9,498 nucleotides of DNA from Acidimicrobiales bacterium (GCA_023264135.1 JALQSZ010000047.1:1-9498), one strand, 5' to 3'; positions 1-6,196 are shown, counted from the first letter of the stretch. A program made the numbers and translations. Notes: generated by a model not told the origin, from the sequence alone.

Positions 1-1022
1 TTTGTCAGTGCTTGATAAAAGCCAACTCCCCAGCCATCCGGTGTCGACAGCGATCGAATGACCAAGACCGAAAGCGGTACACCAAACAGCACCGCCATGA
101 AGGTGAGATTCGACGCGATGAAGACTCGCTGTTTCGCTGTTGATGGTGCACGCTCAGTTTCGGAAGCTGAACGCTGGTCGAGCACCACTGCCCTGCGCCG
201 TTGCGAACGCCCGAACCACACAAGGATCCCCACGACGACGACGAGTTGAACGATTGCTAAGACCGCTGCGATATCGAGATGGAGGAATTTCGCGGTCTGG
301 TCGTAGATCTCGACTTCAAGCGTGCGGTGACGCAATCCGCCGAGAATGAGGACAATTCCGAAGGACGTGAAGCTGAACAGGAACACGCTTGATGCAGCAG
401 CGGCAACGGAAGAGCGAATCAACGGCCACGTCACGTCAACAAAGACTCTCCAAGGAGCGGCACCTAACGTCCGCGCCGACTCTTCAAGTCGTGGATCAAT
501 CGTCGACCATGTCGCCCCCACGGTTCGGACAACAACGGCGTAATTGAAAAAGACGTGAGCAATGAGGATCGCCCAGACCGATCCGTTGAGGTTCAACCCG
601 AGCAGTCCACCTCCTCCGATGACGCCCAACATCGAGACCGCCACAACCACTGTTGGCAAGACAAAGGGAACCAGTAGCGCCGACCAAAGCAGCTTCTTTC
701 CGCGAAAGCGGAATCGGGCAAACATTGCGGCGGCGGGTAGAGCAATAACGACACACAACACCGTCGATGCGACTGATTCCCAAAGCGTGAACCACAAGAC
801 CCGCTGCATTGTTGAATCGCTCAGAACGTCACCAAAGACGCTGAGGTTCCACTGCCCGTTGGGACGAAGGCCGCGCAGCAAAATTGCTCCAACTGGCCAG
901 ACGAAGAACACACTAAGGAACACCAGTGGTGGGGCGGCAGCAATCAGCCGCCACCCCACCCGACGCGTACTGCGACGCGGTCGACCCGAAGCAGTCGGGT
1001 TCAGCGGAAGAGTGCCGACCAC
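1..1022 (-). CDS. thiP: Thiamine ABC transporter permease, ThiP-like (partial, C-terminus off window)
   Basis: Inner-membrane permease that would carry thiamine from the lipoprotein encoded next to it, powered by an ATPase not seen here. The frame is open from the GTG at 1022 to base 1, so 340 residues are visible; ThiP proteins are usually a little over 500 residues with two permease domains, so the rest lies outside. I see seven hydrophobic segments at about residues 26-51, 75-101, 111-135, 149-168, 204-229, 250-270 and 306-325. The cytoplasmic EAA loop lies at about 176-201 (EESARTLGAAPWRVFVDVTW), as in binding-protein-dependent permeases, so the first permease domain is complete. The GTG at 1022 overlaps the thiB end by about 22 bases and follows a weak GGTGG. 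A GTG at 959 (residue 22) is an alternative start, but 1022 keeps a basic N-terminus. The fold is clear; the thiamine assignment rests on thiB, thiN and the TPP riboswitch upstream. Confidence 0.86.
   Translation of the reverse strand, partial: MVGTLPLNPTASGRPRRSTRRVGWRLIAAAPPLVFLSVFFVWPVGAILLRGLRPNGQWNLSVFGDVLSDSTMQRVLWFTLWESVASTVLCVVIALPAAAMFARFRFRGKKLLWSALLVPFVLPTVVVAVSMLGVIGGGGLLGLNLNGSVWAILIAHVFFNYAVVVRTVGATWSTIDPRLEESARTLGAAPWRVFVDVTWPLIRSSVAAAASSVFLFSFTSFGIVLILGGLRHRTLEVEIYDQTAKFLHLDIAAVLAIVQLVVVVGILVWFGRSQRRRAVVLDQRSASETERAPSTAKQRVFIASNLTFMAVLFGVPLSVLVIRSLSTPDGWGVGFYQALT
928..960 (-). other. Strong GC hairpin in the early thiP coding region
   Basis: On the plus strand, GGTGGG+GCGGC (928-938) pairs with GCCGC (947-951) and CCCACC (955-960). 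This gives 11 base pairs with a 3-nt bulge (952-954) and an 8-nt loop. In the mRNA it sits about 60-95 nt after the chosen thiP start and covers the alternative GTG at 959. There is no U-run after it, so it is not a standard terminator. It could lower permease output relative to the binding protein, or be a by-product of GC-rich codons. Confidence 0.35.
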
Positions 1023-2122
1023 TGCGCGATCCACCGATCACGATTCGCCGCCACATCCGCGTACGGGAGACTCAGCGGCGTTGAAACCGGAGCTGTGTAC
1101 TTCGCAAACGTGTCAGGAAGCGGAGTCCCCGTCACGACTGGGTAGACGTACATCTGACCCGGGACATCGGCTTGAAACGAACTCCCCAACATGAATTCAA
1201 GGAATGCTGCAGCTGCCTTCGTGTTCGAGGATCCTCGAAGGACTCCGGCAAATTCGGTCTGTCGATAACAGGTCGATGTCACAACTCCTGTTGGCGACTG
1301 ATCAACCGCAAGTGACGTGTCTTCAACCTCTGCGGGAGGACTCGATGCATAACTCACGACGAGTGGATGCGAACCCTTGCCACTTCCACCGGAGAAGCTT
1401 CCGTAATAGGCAGTTTCCCAGCTATCGACGATGCTGACTCCGTTCGACTTGAGTTGCTTCCAGTACGAGAGCCACGGTGCATTCGCCGACGTGTCATCTC
1501 CGCCACCGAACTTCGCGATGGTTGCAAGCATGAATGCAAGACCAGGCGTTGAAGTCGATGGATCTTCAACAACGAGATCACCTTTCACGCTCGCGCTCGC
1601 AAGTCCATCGAATGTCGTCGGAATTGAGACTCCGGATTTCGAGAACGCCGTGCGATCAAAGTTCACACACACGTCGCCATGATCGATAGGAGTTGCAAAT
1701 CCAGTCGAATCAATTTTGAACGCGCCGTCGACGTTGCTCAGTCGCTGTGGTGAATACGCGGTGAGCAGATTGTTCGAAAGGACGGATCCCAAGAGGTTTT
1801 CGTCGAAGCCGAAAATGACGTCGGCGACTGGGTTGCCAGCGGTGAGAATTGCAGCGTTGGTCATTGCCGCGGCATCGCCAGACGGGACGAGTTCAACAGT
1901 GACATTTGTGGCTGTTTGAAACTCATCAAGAACCGATTGAGTGACTGCGAAAGAATCGTGTGTCATCACTCGCAACGTGACGGGCTCATCGAAGTGCGGC
2001 AGATTTCCGTTCACGAGCACCGGCGCCACCGTTACTTGCGTGGACTTCGCTGATCCCGATGATCCACACGCAGCAGCAAGAACGACCATCGAAACAACAA
2101 TGGCGAGCACAGCCTTTTTCAT
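1001..2122 (-). CDS. thiB: Thiamine ABC transporter substrate-binding lipoprotein, ThiB-like
   Basis: Extracellular, membrane-anchored protein that would capture thiamine and hand it to the permease. It has 373 residues. The N-terminus is a lipoprotein signal: MKK, a hydrophobic stretch, and lipobox LAAAC with the lipidated Cys at 19, followed by a Gly/Ser-rich linker. The body follows the ThiB pattern: RVMTHDSFAV near 51-60, then ADVIFGFDENLL, then FATPIDHGDVCVNFDR, then VVSYASSPPAE, and a C-terminal block FLEFMLGSSFQ with MYVYPV. These match TbpA/ThiB order and spacing as I recall it (YTYDSF, ADVVLGLDNNLL, FDYGYFAFVYD, LSYTTSPAYH, FLQFMVSPAFQ). ATG at 2122 has a good ribosome site (GGAG, 7 nt before). 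Its start overlaps the thiN stop as ATGA, so the two are likely translationally coupled. Related iron or polyamine binders share the fold, but the operon and riboswitch favour thiamine or a precursor. Confidence 0.9.
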   Translation of the reverse strand: MKKAVLAIVVSMVVLAAACGSSGSAKSTQVTVAPVLVNGNLPHFDEPVTLRVMTHDSFAVTQSVLDEFQTATNVTVELVPSGDAAAMTNAAILTAGNPVADVIFGFDENLLGSVLSNNLLTAYSPQRLSNVDGAFKIDSTGFATPIDHGDVCVNFDRTAFSKSGVSIPTTFDGLASASVKGDLVVEDPSTSTPGLAFMLATIAKFGGGDDTSANAPWLSYWKQLKSNGVSIVDSWETAYYGSFSGGSGKGSHPLVVSYASSPPAEVEDTSLAVDQSPTGVVTSTCYRQTEFAGVLRGSSNTKAAAAFLEFMLGSSFQADVPGQMYVYPVVTGTPLPDTFAKYTAPVSTPLSLPYADVAANRDRWIAQWSALFR

Positions 2123-2820
2123 TCGATTGCTCCATTTTCTCTTGACAACAGTTCAGGTCCAGGACGCACGACCAGCAGAGTGCCGCTCTCGATTGAGACA
2201 GTTGCCTCGTGGTCGATAAGTACGTTGCTAACCCCGCGGGTTGTGCCGGCGGGAAGTGTCTCGGCGCGCAGCGGGTACTCAAGTCCCGTTGTTGAGACAC
2301 CTTTAGCGTCGCCATGCATCGGAAGGAGGGTGATCACATCGCCCGGCGCGCCGACGAATGTGACTCCCCCGCCACCGTGCACAACCGATACGAGCGCAGA
2401 ATCGAGGATCGCGTGCATCGAGATATGCGCGTAGGCGGGTGAAGCGATGACGAATGCGTTGGCGAACGATTGGTCGACGCGACCGCCGTGCCCACCCACC
2501 ACCGTGATGGCATCGGCACCTTCACGAATGGCAACATCGAGAGCAAGCTCGAGGTCCGTGGCGTCTTTTGCTACGGGATGACGCTCGACTCGCACTCCCG
2601 AGTTTTCAAGCTTTTGCAGTACCTCCGGCGGAATGGAATCGAAATCTCCCACCGCGAAATCAATTGCGAGTCCCGCTGAGAGCGCGTGCACGGCTCCCGA
2701 GTCGGCAGCAACCACGAGCACCTCATCGCGTTCGAGCGCAGCGGCCAGACCGATATCGGGAGCGACACCACCCATCACCACGATTGCTGACCGAGAGGAA
2801 CTCTCTGTTGGTTTTGACAT
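2119..2820 (-). CDS. thiN: Thiamine diphosphokinase (thiamine pyrophosphokinase)
   Basis: Cytoplasmic enzyme that transfers pyrophosphate from ATP to thiamine, giving thiamine diphosphate in one step. It has 233 residues from the ATG at 2820, typical for the family. Family motifs appear in order: AADSGA (38-43), GDFDSI (58-63), KDATDLELAL (85-94, acidic metal and ATP site), GGHGGRVDQSFAN (109-121) and, in the C-terminal beta domain, GLEYPL (179-184) and GTTRGVSN (192-199), which lines the thiamine pocket in known structures. A GTG at 2829 in frame would add three residues, but the ATG at 2820 is preferred because AGGTG lies about 7 nt upstream. It is the first gene after the TPP riboswitch and overlaps thiB. 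The pairing of kinase with transporter implies salvage of imported thiamine. Confidence 0.94.
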   Translation of the reverse strand: MSKPTESSSRSAIVVMGGVAPDIGLAAALERDEVLVVAADSGAVHALSAGLAIDFAVGDFDSIPPEVLQKLENSGVRVERHPVAKDATDLELALDVAIREGADAITVVGGHGGRVDQSFANAFVIASPAYAHISMHAILDSALVSVVHGGGGVTFVGAPGDVITLLPMHGDAKGVSTTGLEYPLRAETLPAGTTRGVSNVLIDHEATVSIESGTLLVVRPGPELLSRENGAIE

Positions 2821-2825
2821 GCCGG

Positions 2826-2867
2826 ACACCTACAAAGGGACGACACGAACGAGCACAAACCAAGTGT
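2826..2867 (-). promoter_or_regulatory. Possible Shine-Dalgarno-sequestering stem (riboswitch expression platform)
   Basis: Between aptamer and start codon the mRNA contains ACACUUG (2867-2861), which can pair with UAGGUGU (2832-2826), the segment holding the AGGTG ribosome site of thiN. The pairing is 7 bp including two G-U wobbles, with a 28-nt loop. No hairpin followed by a U-run is visible in the leader, so control by access to the ribosome site is more likely than by termination. The stem is weak and the call is an inference from complementarity alone. Confidence 0.3.
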
Positions 2868-2872
2868 GAACC

Positions 2873-2970
2873 GAAAACTTCCTTCGCCGGCATGACCCGG
2901 ATCAGGTGCAACGGTCGGAAGAGATTGGCTCTTCCCTCTCAGCCCGGCCTCCCGGACTCCCGTGTTCTTC
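2873..2970 (-). promoter_or_regulatory. TPP riboswitch (THI element) upstream of thiN
   Basis: Senses thiamine diphosphate in the nascent mRNA and turns off the thi operon. On the minus strand the conserved core is present in order. P1 is GAAGAAC (2970-2964) with GTTTTC (2878-2873). P2 is ACGG with CCGT. P3 is GTCCGG with CCGGGC. The invariant CTGAGA follows P3, then an extra P3a hairpin GGAAGAG/CTCTTCC (7 perfect pairs, 2917-2935). The second arm has CACCTGATCCGGGTCATGCC and GGCGAAGG, giving P4 CCT/AGG and P5 CCGG/CCGG. This fits the THI-box consensus (CUGAGA; ACCUGAUCUGGGUAAUGCC; GCGnAGGGAA). It lies 53 bp beyond the end of the DUF1622 gene and 52 nt before the thiN ATG. Confidence 0.95.
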
Positions 2971-2974
2971 AATC

Positions 2975-2980
2975 ACCCTA
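2975..2980 (-). promoter_or_regulatory. Possible -10 box of the thi operon
   Basis: TAGGGT on the minus strand ends 7 nt before base 2968, so transcription would begin at the 5' edge of the riboswitch P1 stem, as expected for a compact riboswitch leader. No good -35 box is seen 16-18 bp upstream. The call depends on position more than on sequence match. Confidence 0.3.
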
Positions 2981-3023
2981 CACCTGCAGACCGTCGTACT
3001 GGCCTGACCGACACCAACGATTG

Positions 3024-3392
3024 TTAGTCGGTCTGGTTTGTTTCGGTCACTGCACCGCGCTGCCAAGGCCATCGACCATCGACCTCAAGTTCAAGGGTGA
3101 ACGAGAGGAATGAGCGGATCAACACGATGCCGGCGAGGATTCCGATCTGGGTAAAGGTCGGACTCACCGCAACGGTTCGGATGATGTCGCCCGCCACAAG
3201 GAATTCCAGACCCAGCAGGATCGAACGACCGGTTCCCTGCCGCACTTGTCTGTAGGAATTCAGCGACCGATCACCGTGGACGACTCTCCACAAATACGCG
3301 CTCAGTGCGAGAACTAGTCCAATAACCATCACGGCAACACCGATCACATCGATCGTCTCGCCAACTCGTTCCACCCACGTTTGCCAATGCAT
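3024..3392 (-). CDS. DUF1622 family integral membrane protein
   Basis: A 122-residue membrane protein of unknown function. Hydrophobic segments lie at about residues 13-35, 57-75 and 80-100. The signature blocks of the DUF1622 family are clear: GRSILLGLEFLVAGDIIRTV (55-74), with an acidic residue and an arginine inside or next to a membrane segment, and IVLIRSFLSFTLELEVDGRW (89-108). The ATG at 3392 lacks a recognisable ribosome site; CACGAT ends six bases before it and could be a -10 for leaderless mRNA. It lies on the same strand as the thi operon, but a 53-bp gap and the riboswitch separate them, so it is probably its own unit. It is divergent from the acyl-CoA dehydrogenase, with 103 bp between the starts. 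No role can be assigned from context. Confidence 0.88.
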   Translation of the reverse strand: MHWQTWVERVGETIDVIGVAVMVIGLVLALSAYLWRVVHGDRSLNSYRQVRQGTGRSILLGLEFLVAGDIIRTVAVSPTFTQIGILAGIVLIRSFLSFTLELEVDGRWPWQRGAVTETNQTD

Positions 3393-3459
3393 CCCAGAAT
3401 CGTGACCGACGCAAGTCGCCCACTCGCGGATGACTGTTCTCGTCCCATGCCCGCAGACC

Positions 3460-3489
3460 GAGACTCGCAGGCATTCCCCGCCCTACGAT
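3460..3489 (+). promoter_or_regulatory. Putative leaderless promoter of the acyl-CoA dehydrogenase gene
   Basis: TACGAT (3484-3489) is a good actinobacterial -10 (TAnnnT). GAGACT (3460-3465), an 18-bp spacer away, matches four of six bases of TTGACT. Six bases separate the -10 from the ATG at 3496, so transcription would start at or within a base of the start codon. No Shine-Dalgarno sequence precedes the ATG, which agrees with leaderless translation. Confidence 0.45.
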
Positions 3490-3495
3490 CAGCCC

Positions 3496-4644
3496 ATGCG
3501 CAGAACCATTTTCACCGAAGACCACGAACTCTTTCGCCAATCGGTCCGCACATTTATCGATCGCGAAGTGACCCCCAACTTTGAGCGTTGGGATCGCGAG
3601 GGCATCGTCGATCGAGAATTGTTCACCGCAGCCGGGGCCGCTGGCTTTCTCGGAATCGATGCACCTGAAGAATTCGGTGGAGGTGGCGTCGAAGATTTTC
3701 GTTACAACACCATCATCAACGAAGAATTTGCCTACTCCGGCTCTGCACCGGCCGGAATTGGGATCACGCTCCACAACGATGTCTGTCTGCCCTATTTCCT
3801 TTCACTCGCGACGGAAGAGCAGAAGCAGCGTTGGCTGCCAGGGATCTGCTCGGGCGAACTCATCACCGCAATCGCCATGACCGAGCCCGGCATCGGTTCT
3901 GATCTCGCATCGATGTCGACCTCTGCGCTTCGCGACGGTGATGACTACGTCGTGAACGGCGCCAAGACATTCATAACGAACGGCATCAACGCTGACCTCG
4001 TGATCGTCGCAGTGAAGACTGATCCGAAGGAACGACACAAAGGCATGAGCCTTCTTGTGATTGAACGCGGAACTCCTGGTTTTGAACGCGGCCGGAATCT
4101 TGAGAAGGTCGGTCTCCACGCACAGGACACCGCGGAACTCTTCTTCACCGATGCCCGCGTGCCAACAGCCAACCTTCTAGGCGGCGAAGGAATGGGATTC
4201 CTGCACCTCGTAGAAAACCTGCCTCAGGAACGACTCTCCATTGCCGTGGGCGCCGTTGCCGCAGCCCGGCAAGCATTGCGCTGGACCCTCGAGTACACAC
4301 ACGAACGCACGGCGTTCGGTCAACCTGTTGCTGCATTCCAAAACTCGCGATTTGTTCTCGCTGAATGCGCAACGGAAATCGAAATCGCTGAAGTCTTCCT
4401 CGACCGCTGCATCGAAGCGCTCAACGCGAACGAGCTCACGGTTGAGGAAGCCGCAATGGCGAAATGGTGGACCACGGAACTGCAGAAGCGAGTAGTGGAT
4501 TCCTGCGTACAACTTCATGGCGGCTACGGCTACATGCTCGAGTACCCCATCGCGCGCGCCTATCTCGATACTCGTATCCAGACGATCTACGGCGGAACCA
4601 CGGAAATCATGAAGGAAATCATTGGGCGTTCGCTGCGACCATGA
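3496..4644 (+). CDS. Acyl-CoA dehydrogenase (FAD-dependent)
   Basis: Oxidises an acyl-CoA to the trans-2-enoyl-CoA with FAD, passing electrons to electron-transfer flavoprotein; used in fatty-acid or branched-chain amino-acid breakdown. It has 382 residues, standard for the family. The N-terminal helical domain starts at once with TEDHELFRQSVRTFIDREV. Signature 1 is AMTEPGIGSD (127-136) and signature 2 is QLHGGYGYMLEYPIARAYL (339-357). The flavin-contact block is ERTAFGQPVAAFQ (270-282). The base is probably Glu245 in NLPQERLSIA, the position used by long-chain and isovaleryl-type enzymes, because the MCAD-type site near the C-terminus reads IYGGTTEIM (364-372) with Gly instead of Glu. An in-frame ATG at 3430 would add 22 residues that lack family similarity, so 3496 is preferred. 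The substrate cannot be read from sequence. Confidence 0.95.
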   Translation: MRRTIFTEDHELFRQSVRTFIDREVTPNFERWDREGIVDRELFTAAGAAGFLGIDAPEEFGGGGVEDFRYNTIINEEFAYSGSAPAGIGITLHNDVCLPYFLSLATEEQKQRWLPGICSGELITAIAMTEPGIGSDLASMSTSALRDGDDYVVNGAKTFITNGINADLVIVAVKTDPKERHKGMSLLVIERGTPGFERGRNLEKVGLHAQDTAELFFTDARVPTANLLGGEGMGFLHLVENLPQERLSIAVGAVAAARQALRWTLEYTHERTAFGQPVAAFQNSRFVLAECATEIEIAEVFLDRCIEALNANELTVEEAAMAKWWTTELQKRVVDSCVQLHGGYGYMLEYPIARAYLDTRIQTIYGGTTEIMKEIIGRSLRP

Positions 4645-4680
4645 TCACGACACCGCCCAACAACGGCCTAGGCTGACGAC

Positions 4681-4797
4681 ATGATCCTTGTCGCGATCTT
4701 CGCCATCCTTGCCGTCATTTGCGTTGTTGCATTCGCCGCCCAGATCAATCGACGACGCCGATACGAACGTGGCGAGTACGACCCCGACGACGTGTGA
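4681..4797 (+). CDS. Small single-pass membrane protein, 38 residues
   Basis: An ATG at 4681 opens 38 codons ending in TGA. Residues 2-20 are continuously hydrophobic (ILVAIFAILAVICVVAFAA). They are followed by a strongly basic patch QINRRRRYERGEY and an acidic end DPDDV. This is the charge layout of a one-helix protein with its C-terminus in the cytoplasm. TAGGCT ends six bases before the ATG, the same spacing as at the acyl-CoA dehydrogenase, which suggests leaderless expression. It lies 36 bp after that gene and 24 bp before the end of the convergent regulator gene. Codon use resembles its neighbours. No function is recognised; such proteins often modulate a larger membrane partner, but nothing here shows which. 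Chance is possible at this length, though the clean amphipathic plan argues against it. Confidence 0.55.
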   Translation: MILVAIFAILAVICVVAFAAQINRRRRYERGEYDPDDV

Positions 4798-4821
4798 TCG
4801 GGTTCGCGTTCGCATTTCGCA

Positions 4822-6102
4822 TTAACGGGGCGGCAATTTACGAGACTGAAACTCGTCAACGATCTCAGCGGTTGTAATCGTTCCGACGAGTTCGACGCCC
4901 GTTGCATCGAAGACCACGATGTCTCGCTTCCGCTGAACTCGCCATGCATCGGCACCGAGTGAGTTTCGGGCTTGCCACAGGAGTGTTCGAAGTCGTGCAC
5001 TTTGGCGTTCGGCAGAAATCCCTGGCCAGAAAATTTCACTGAGTTCCTTCGAACTCAGCCCGGATTGACCAGAGGCAGCTAACAACCGAACTGCGGTCTC
5101 GGCATGTCGTGTAAGAAACGCGACCGACTCTCCGTCTCGGCGCACTGGAGTTTGGGCAGTGAGGTCGATTCGCAACGTTCCTTCGGGAAGAAAGAGTCGC
5201 TCATAGGCGAGATCAGGTAGTGAAAGGTCTCGAGCGAGTTTGAGCCATCTTCCGCCACGATCACGGTCGATAGCACCAGTGAGAAGCACAGCTCGGGCCG
5301 CCCAGTAACGCGCTTCGGCATTCACGAAGGTTTCTCGGGCAGCGTCGACCGTTGCTCGAGCAGCGGCACGATTTCCCATACGAAGTTGGACTTCTGCGAG
5401 TCGAAGTTGCGCAACTGATCGTTCGAGGTCTCCCGACAATTCCGATGACGCAATGAGAAGGATCGACGCAGCGTCTTCAAGATTTCCCAATTCGCTGAAT
5501 GCCCAGCCTTCACCGATCGCAGTGATTGCCGATAACTCCGGAATGTCGATTTCACGTGCGAGTCGACGGGCATGGGCGACGTCTTCAAGAGCTCGTTCAG
5601 GTTTTCCTTCACTGGCGAGTGCCGCTCGCATCGAAAAGGCGATCACACGAGCCGCGGTGACCTCGGTTCCTCCTTCAGGTCCGAGCGCTTCGGCAAACTG
5701 CAGTTCTGCGTGATCGGTGAGACCGCGCAGCGATGACACCACGCCAGCAAGAGATCTCTGGAGCACGACTCGTGCGGCGACATCGTCGGGCCACGGACCA
5801 TCTCCGGCGAGATCGGCTGCGATCGCCAGTACTTCGTCGACCGCAGCGAAATCCCCCATCCAAAACGCACTGAGGCCCATGAGGGCATAGGGGCCAGGAT
5901 CGCCGGCGGTGTAATTCTTCGCACCAAGCTCTGCGCTCTTTTCTTGAGCCCAGGCATGCAATCCGTCAGCACCACCGACTGCACTTGAACGAGCAAGGGA
6001 AAGACCGAGATCAGAGTGCTGTTCGGAAGCACTCGCTCTCGGCTTGGAAGCTTCTTCCACCCTGACCCACCAACATTGAAATCGGGATTCTCGCTGGGTC
6101 AC
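4822..6102 (-). CDS. Helical-repeat (TPR-like) protein with C-terminal SARP/BTAD-type winged helix
   Basis: Probable transcription regulator of 426 residues. Residues about 45-300 are alpha-helical with TPR-like pairs, for example ALMGLSAFWMGDFAAVDEV, ALASEGKPERALEDVAHARR and AQLRLAEVQLRMGNRAAARA, suited to protein or ligand contact. Residues about 308-405 resemble the OmpR-type DNA-binding domain of SARP regulators: LTRHAETAVRLLAASG, then LSSKELSEIFWPGISAERQS, then ARLRTLLWQARNSLG, then a wing WRVQRKRDIVVFDATGVEL. In typical SARPs this domain is N-terminal, ahead of BTAD; here the order is reversed, and no ATP-binding domain is present. The start is uncertain: GTG at 6102 has no ribosome site but has TATTCT 8 nt upstream; an in-frame GTG at 6060 follows GGTGGGTCAGG and would remove 14 residues. 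It is divergent from the double-TetR gene, and convergent with the small membrane protein. Confidence 0.8.
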   Translation of the reverse strand: MTQRESRFQCWWVRVEEASKPRASASEQHSDLGLSLARSSAVGGADGLHAWAQEKSAELGAKNYTAGDPGPYALMGLSAFWMGDFAAVDEVLAIAADLAGDGPWPDDVAARVVLQRSLAGVVSSLRGLTDHAELQFAEALGPEGGTEVTAARVIAFSMRAALASEGKPERALEDVAHARRLAREIDIPELSAITAIGEGWAFSELGNLEDAASILLIASSELSGDLERSVAQLRLAEVQLRMGNRAAARATVDAARETFVNAEARYWAARAVLLTGAIDRDRGGRWLKLARDLSLPDLAYERLFLPEGTLRIDLTAQTPVRRDGESVAFLTRHAETAVRLLAASGQSGLSSKELSEIFWPGISAERQSARLRTLLWQARNSLGADAWRVQRKRDIVVFDATGVELVGTITTAEIVDEFQSRKLPPR

Positions 6103-6139
6103 CCAGATGGAGAATATGAACGTTTCAAGGTTGCCCGTT

Positions 6140-6157
6140 CGTCAAATGGACGTCAAT
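6140..6157 (+). promoter_or_regulatory. CGTCAA direct repeat with 11-bp pitch (possible SARP operator)
   Basis: CGTCAAA (6140-6146) and CGTCAAT (6151-6157) are tandem copies one helical turn apart in the shared intergenic region. SARP-type regulators bind heptamer direct repeats at 11-bp pitch, with the downstream copy about 8 bp from the -10 box. Here TAATGT (6164-6169) begins 6 bp after the second copy and could be the -10 of the TetR-type gene. The divergent neighbour carries a SARP-type winged helix, so it is the natural candidate to bind. Only two copies are present. Confidence 0.4.
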
Positions 6158-6177
6158 GATCAGTAATGTCTGAGGTT

Positions 6178-6195
6178 CTAGACATTTGTGTCTAG
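6178..6195. promoter_or_regulatory. Perfect 7+4+7 palindrome, probable TetR-type operator
   Basis: CTAGACA-TTTG-TGTCTAG is a perfect 7-bp inverted repeat with a 4-bp centre, 14 bases before the ATG of the double-TetR gene and just ahead of its ribosome site. A further half site ATGTCT (6166-6171) can pair with AGACAT (6180-6185), so TGTCT-type half sites occur three times within 28 bp. TetR proteins bind such palindromes as dimers, usually to repress their own gene. In RNA the same sequence could fold as a hairpin next to the ribosome site. Confidence 0.6.
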
Positions 6196-6196
6196 C

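Noticed and set aside
562..1194. 210-codon plus-strand frame
   Set aside because: It is antisense to the thiP and thiB genes, and its Pro/Arg/Thr-rich product shows no domain; it is a shadow of the true frames.
2568..3113. 181-codon plus-strand frame across the thiN start and riboswitch
   Set aside because: It runs antisense through the conserved riboswitch and thiN and has low-complexity Arg/Pro content.
3430..3495. N-terminal extension of the acyl-CoA dehydrogenase to the ATG at 3430
   Set aside because: The added residues do not match the family start, while ATG 3496 begins directly with the conserved N-terminal helix and has a promoter-like box at the right distance.
4645..4680. Terminator between the acyl-CoA dehydrogenase and the small membrane protein
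   Set aside because: Only a short GCCTAGGC palindrome is present, without a long stem or U-run.
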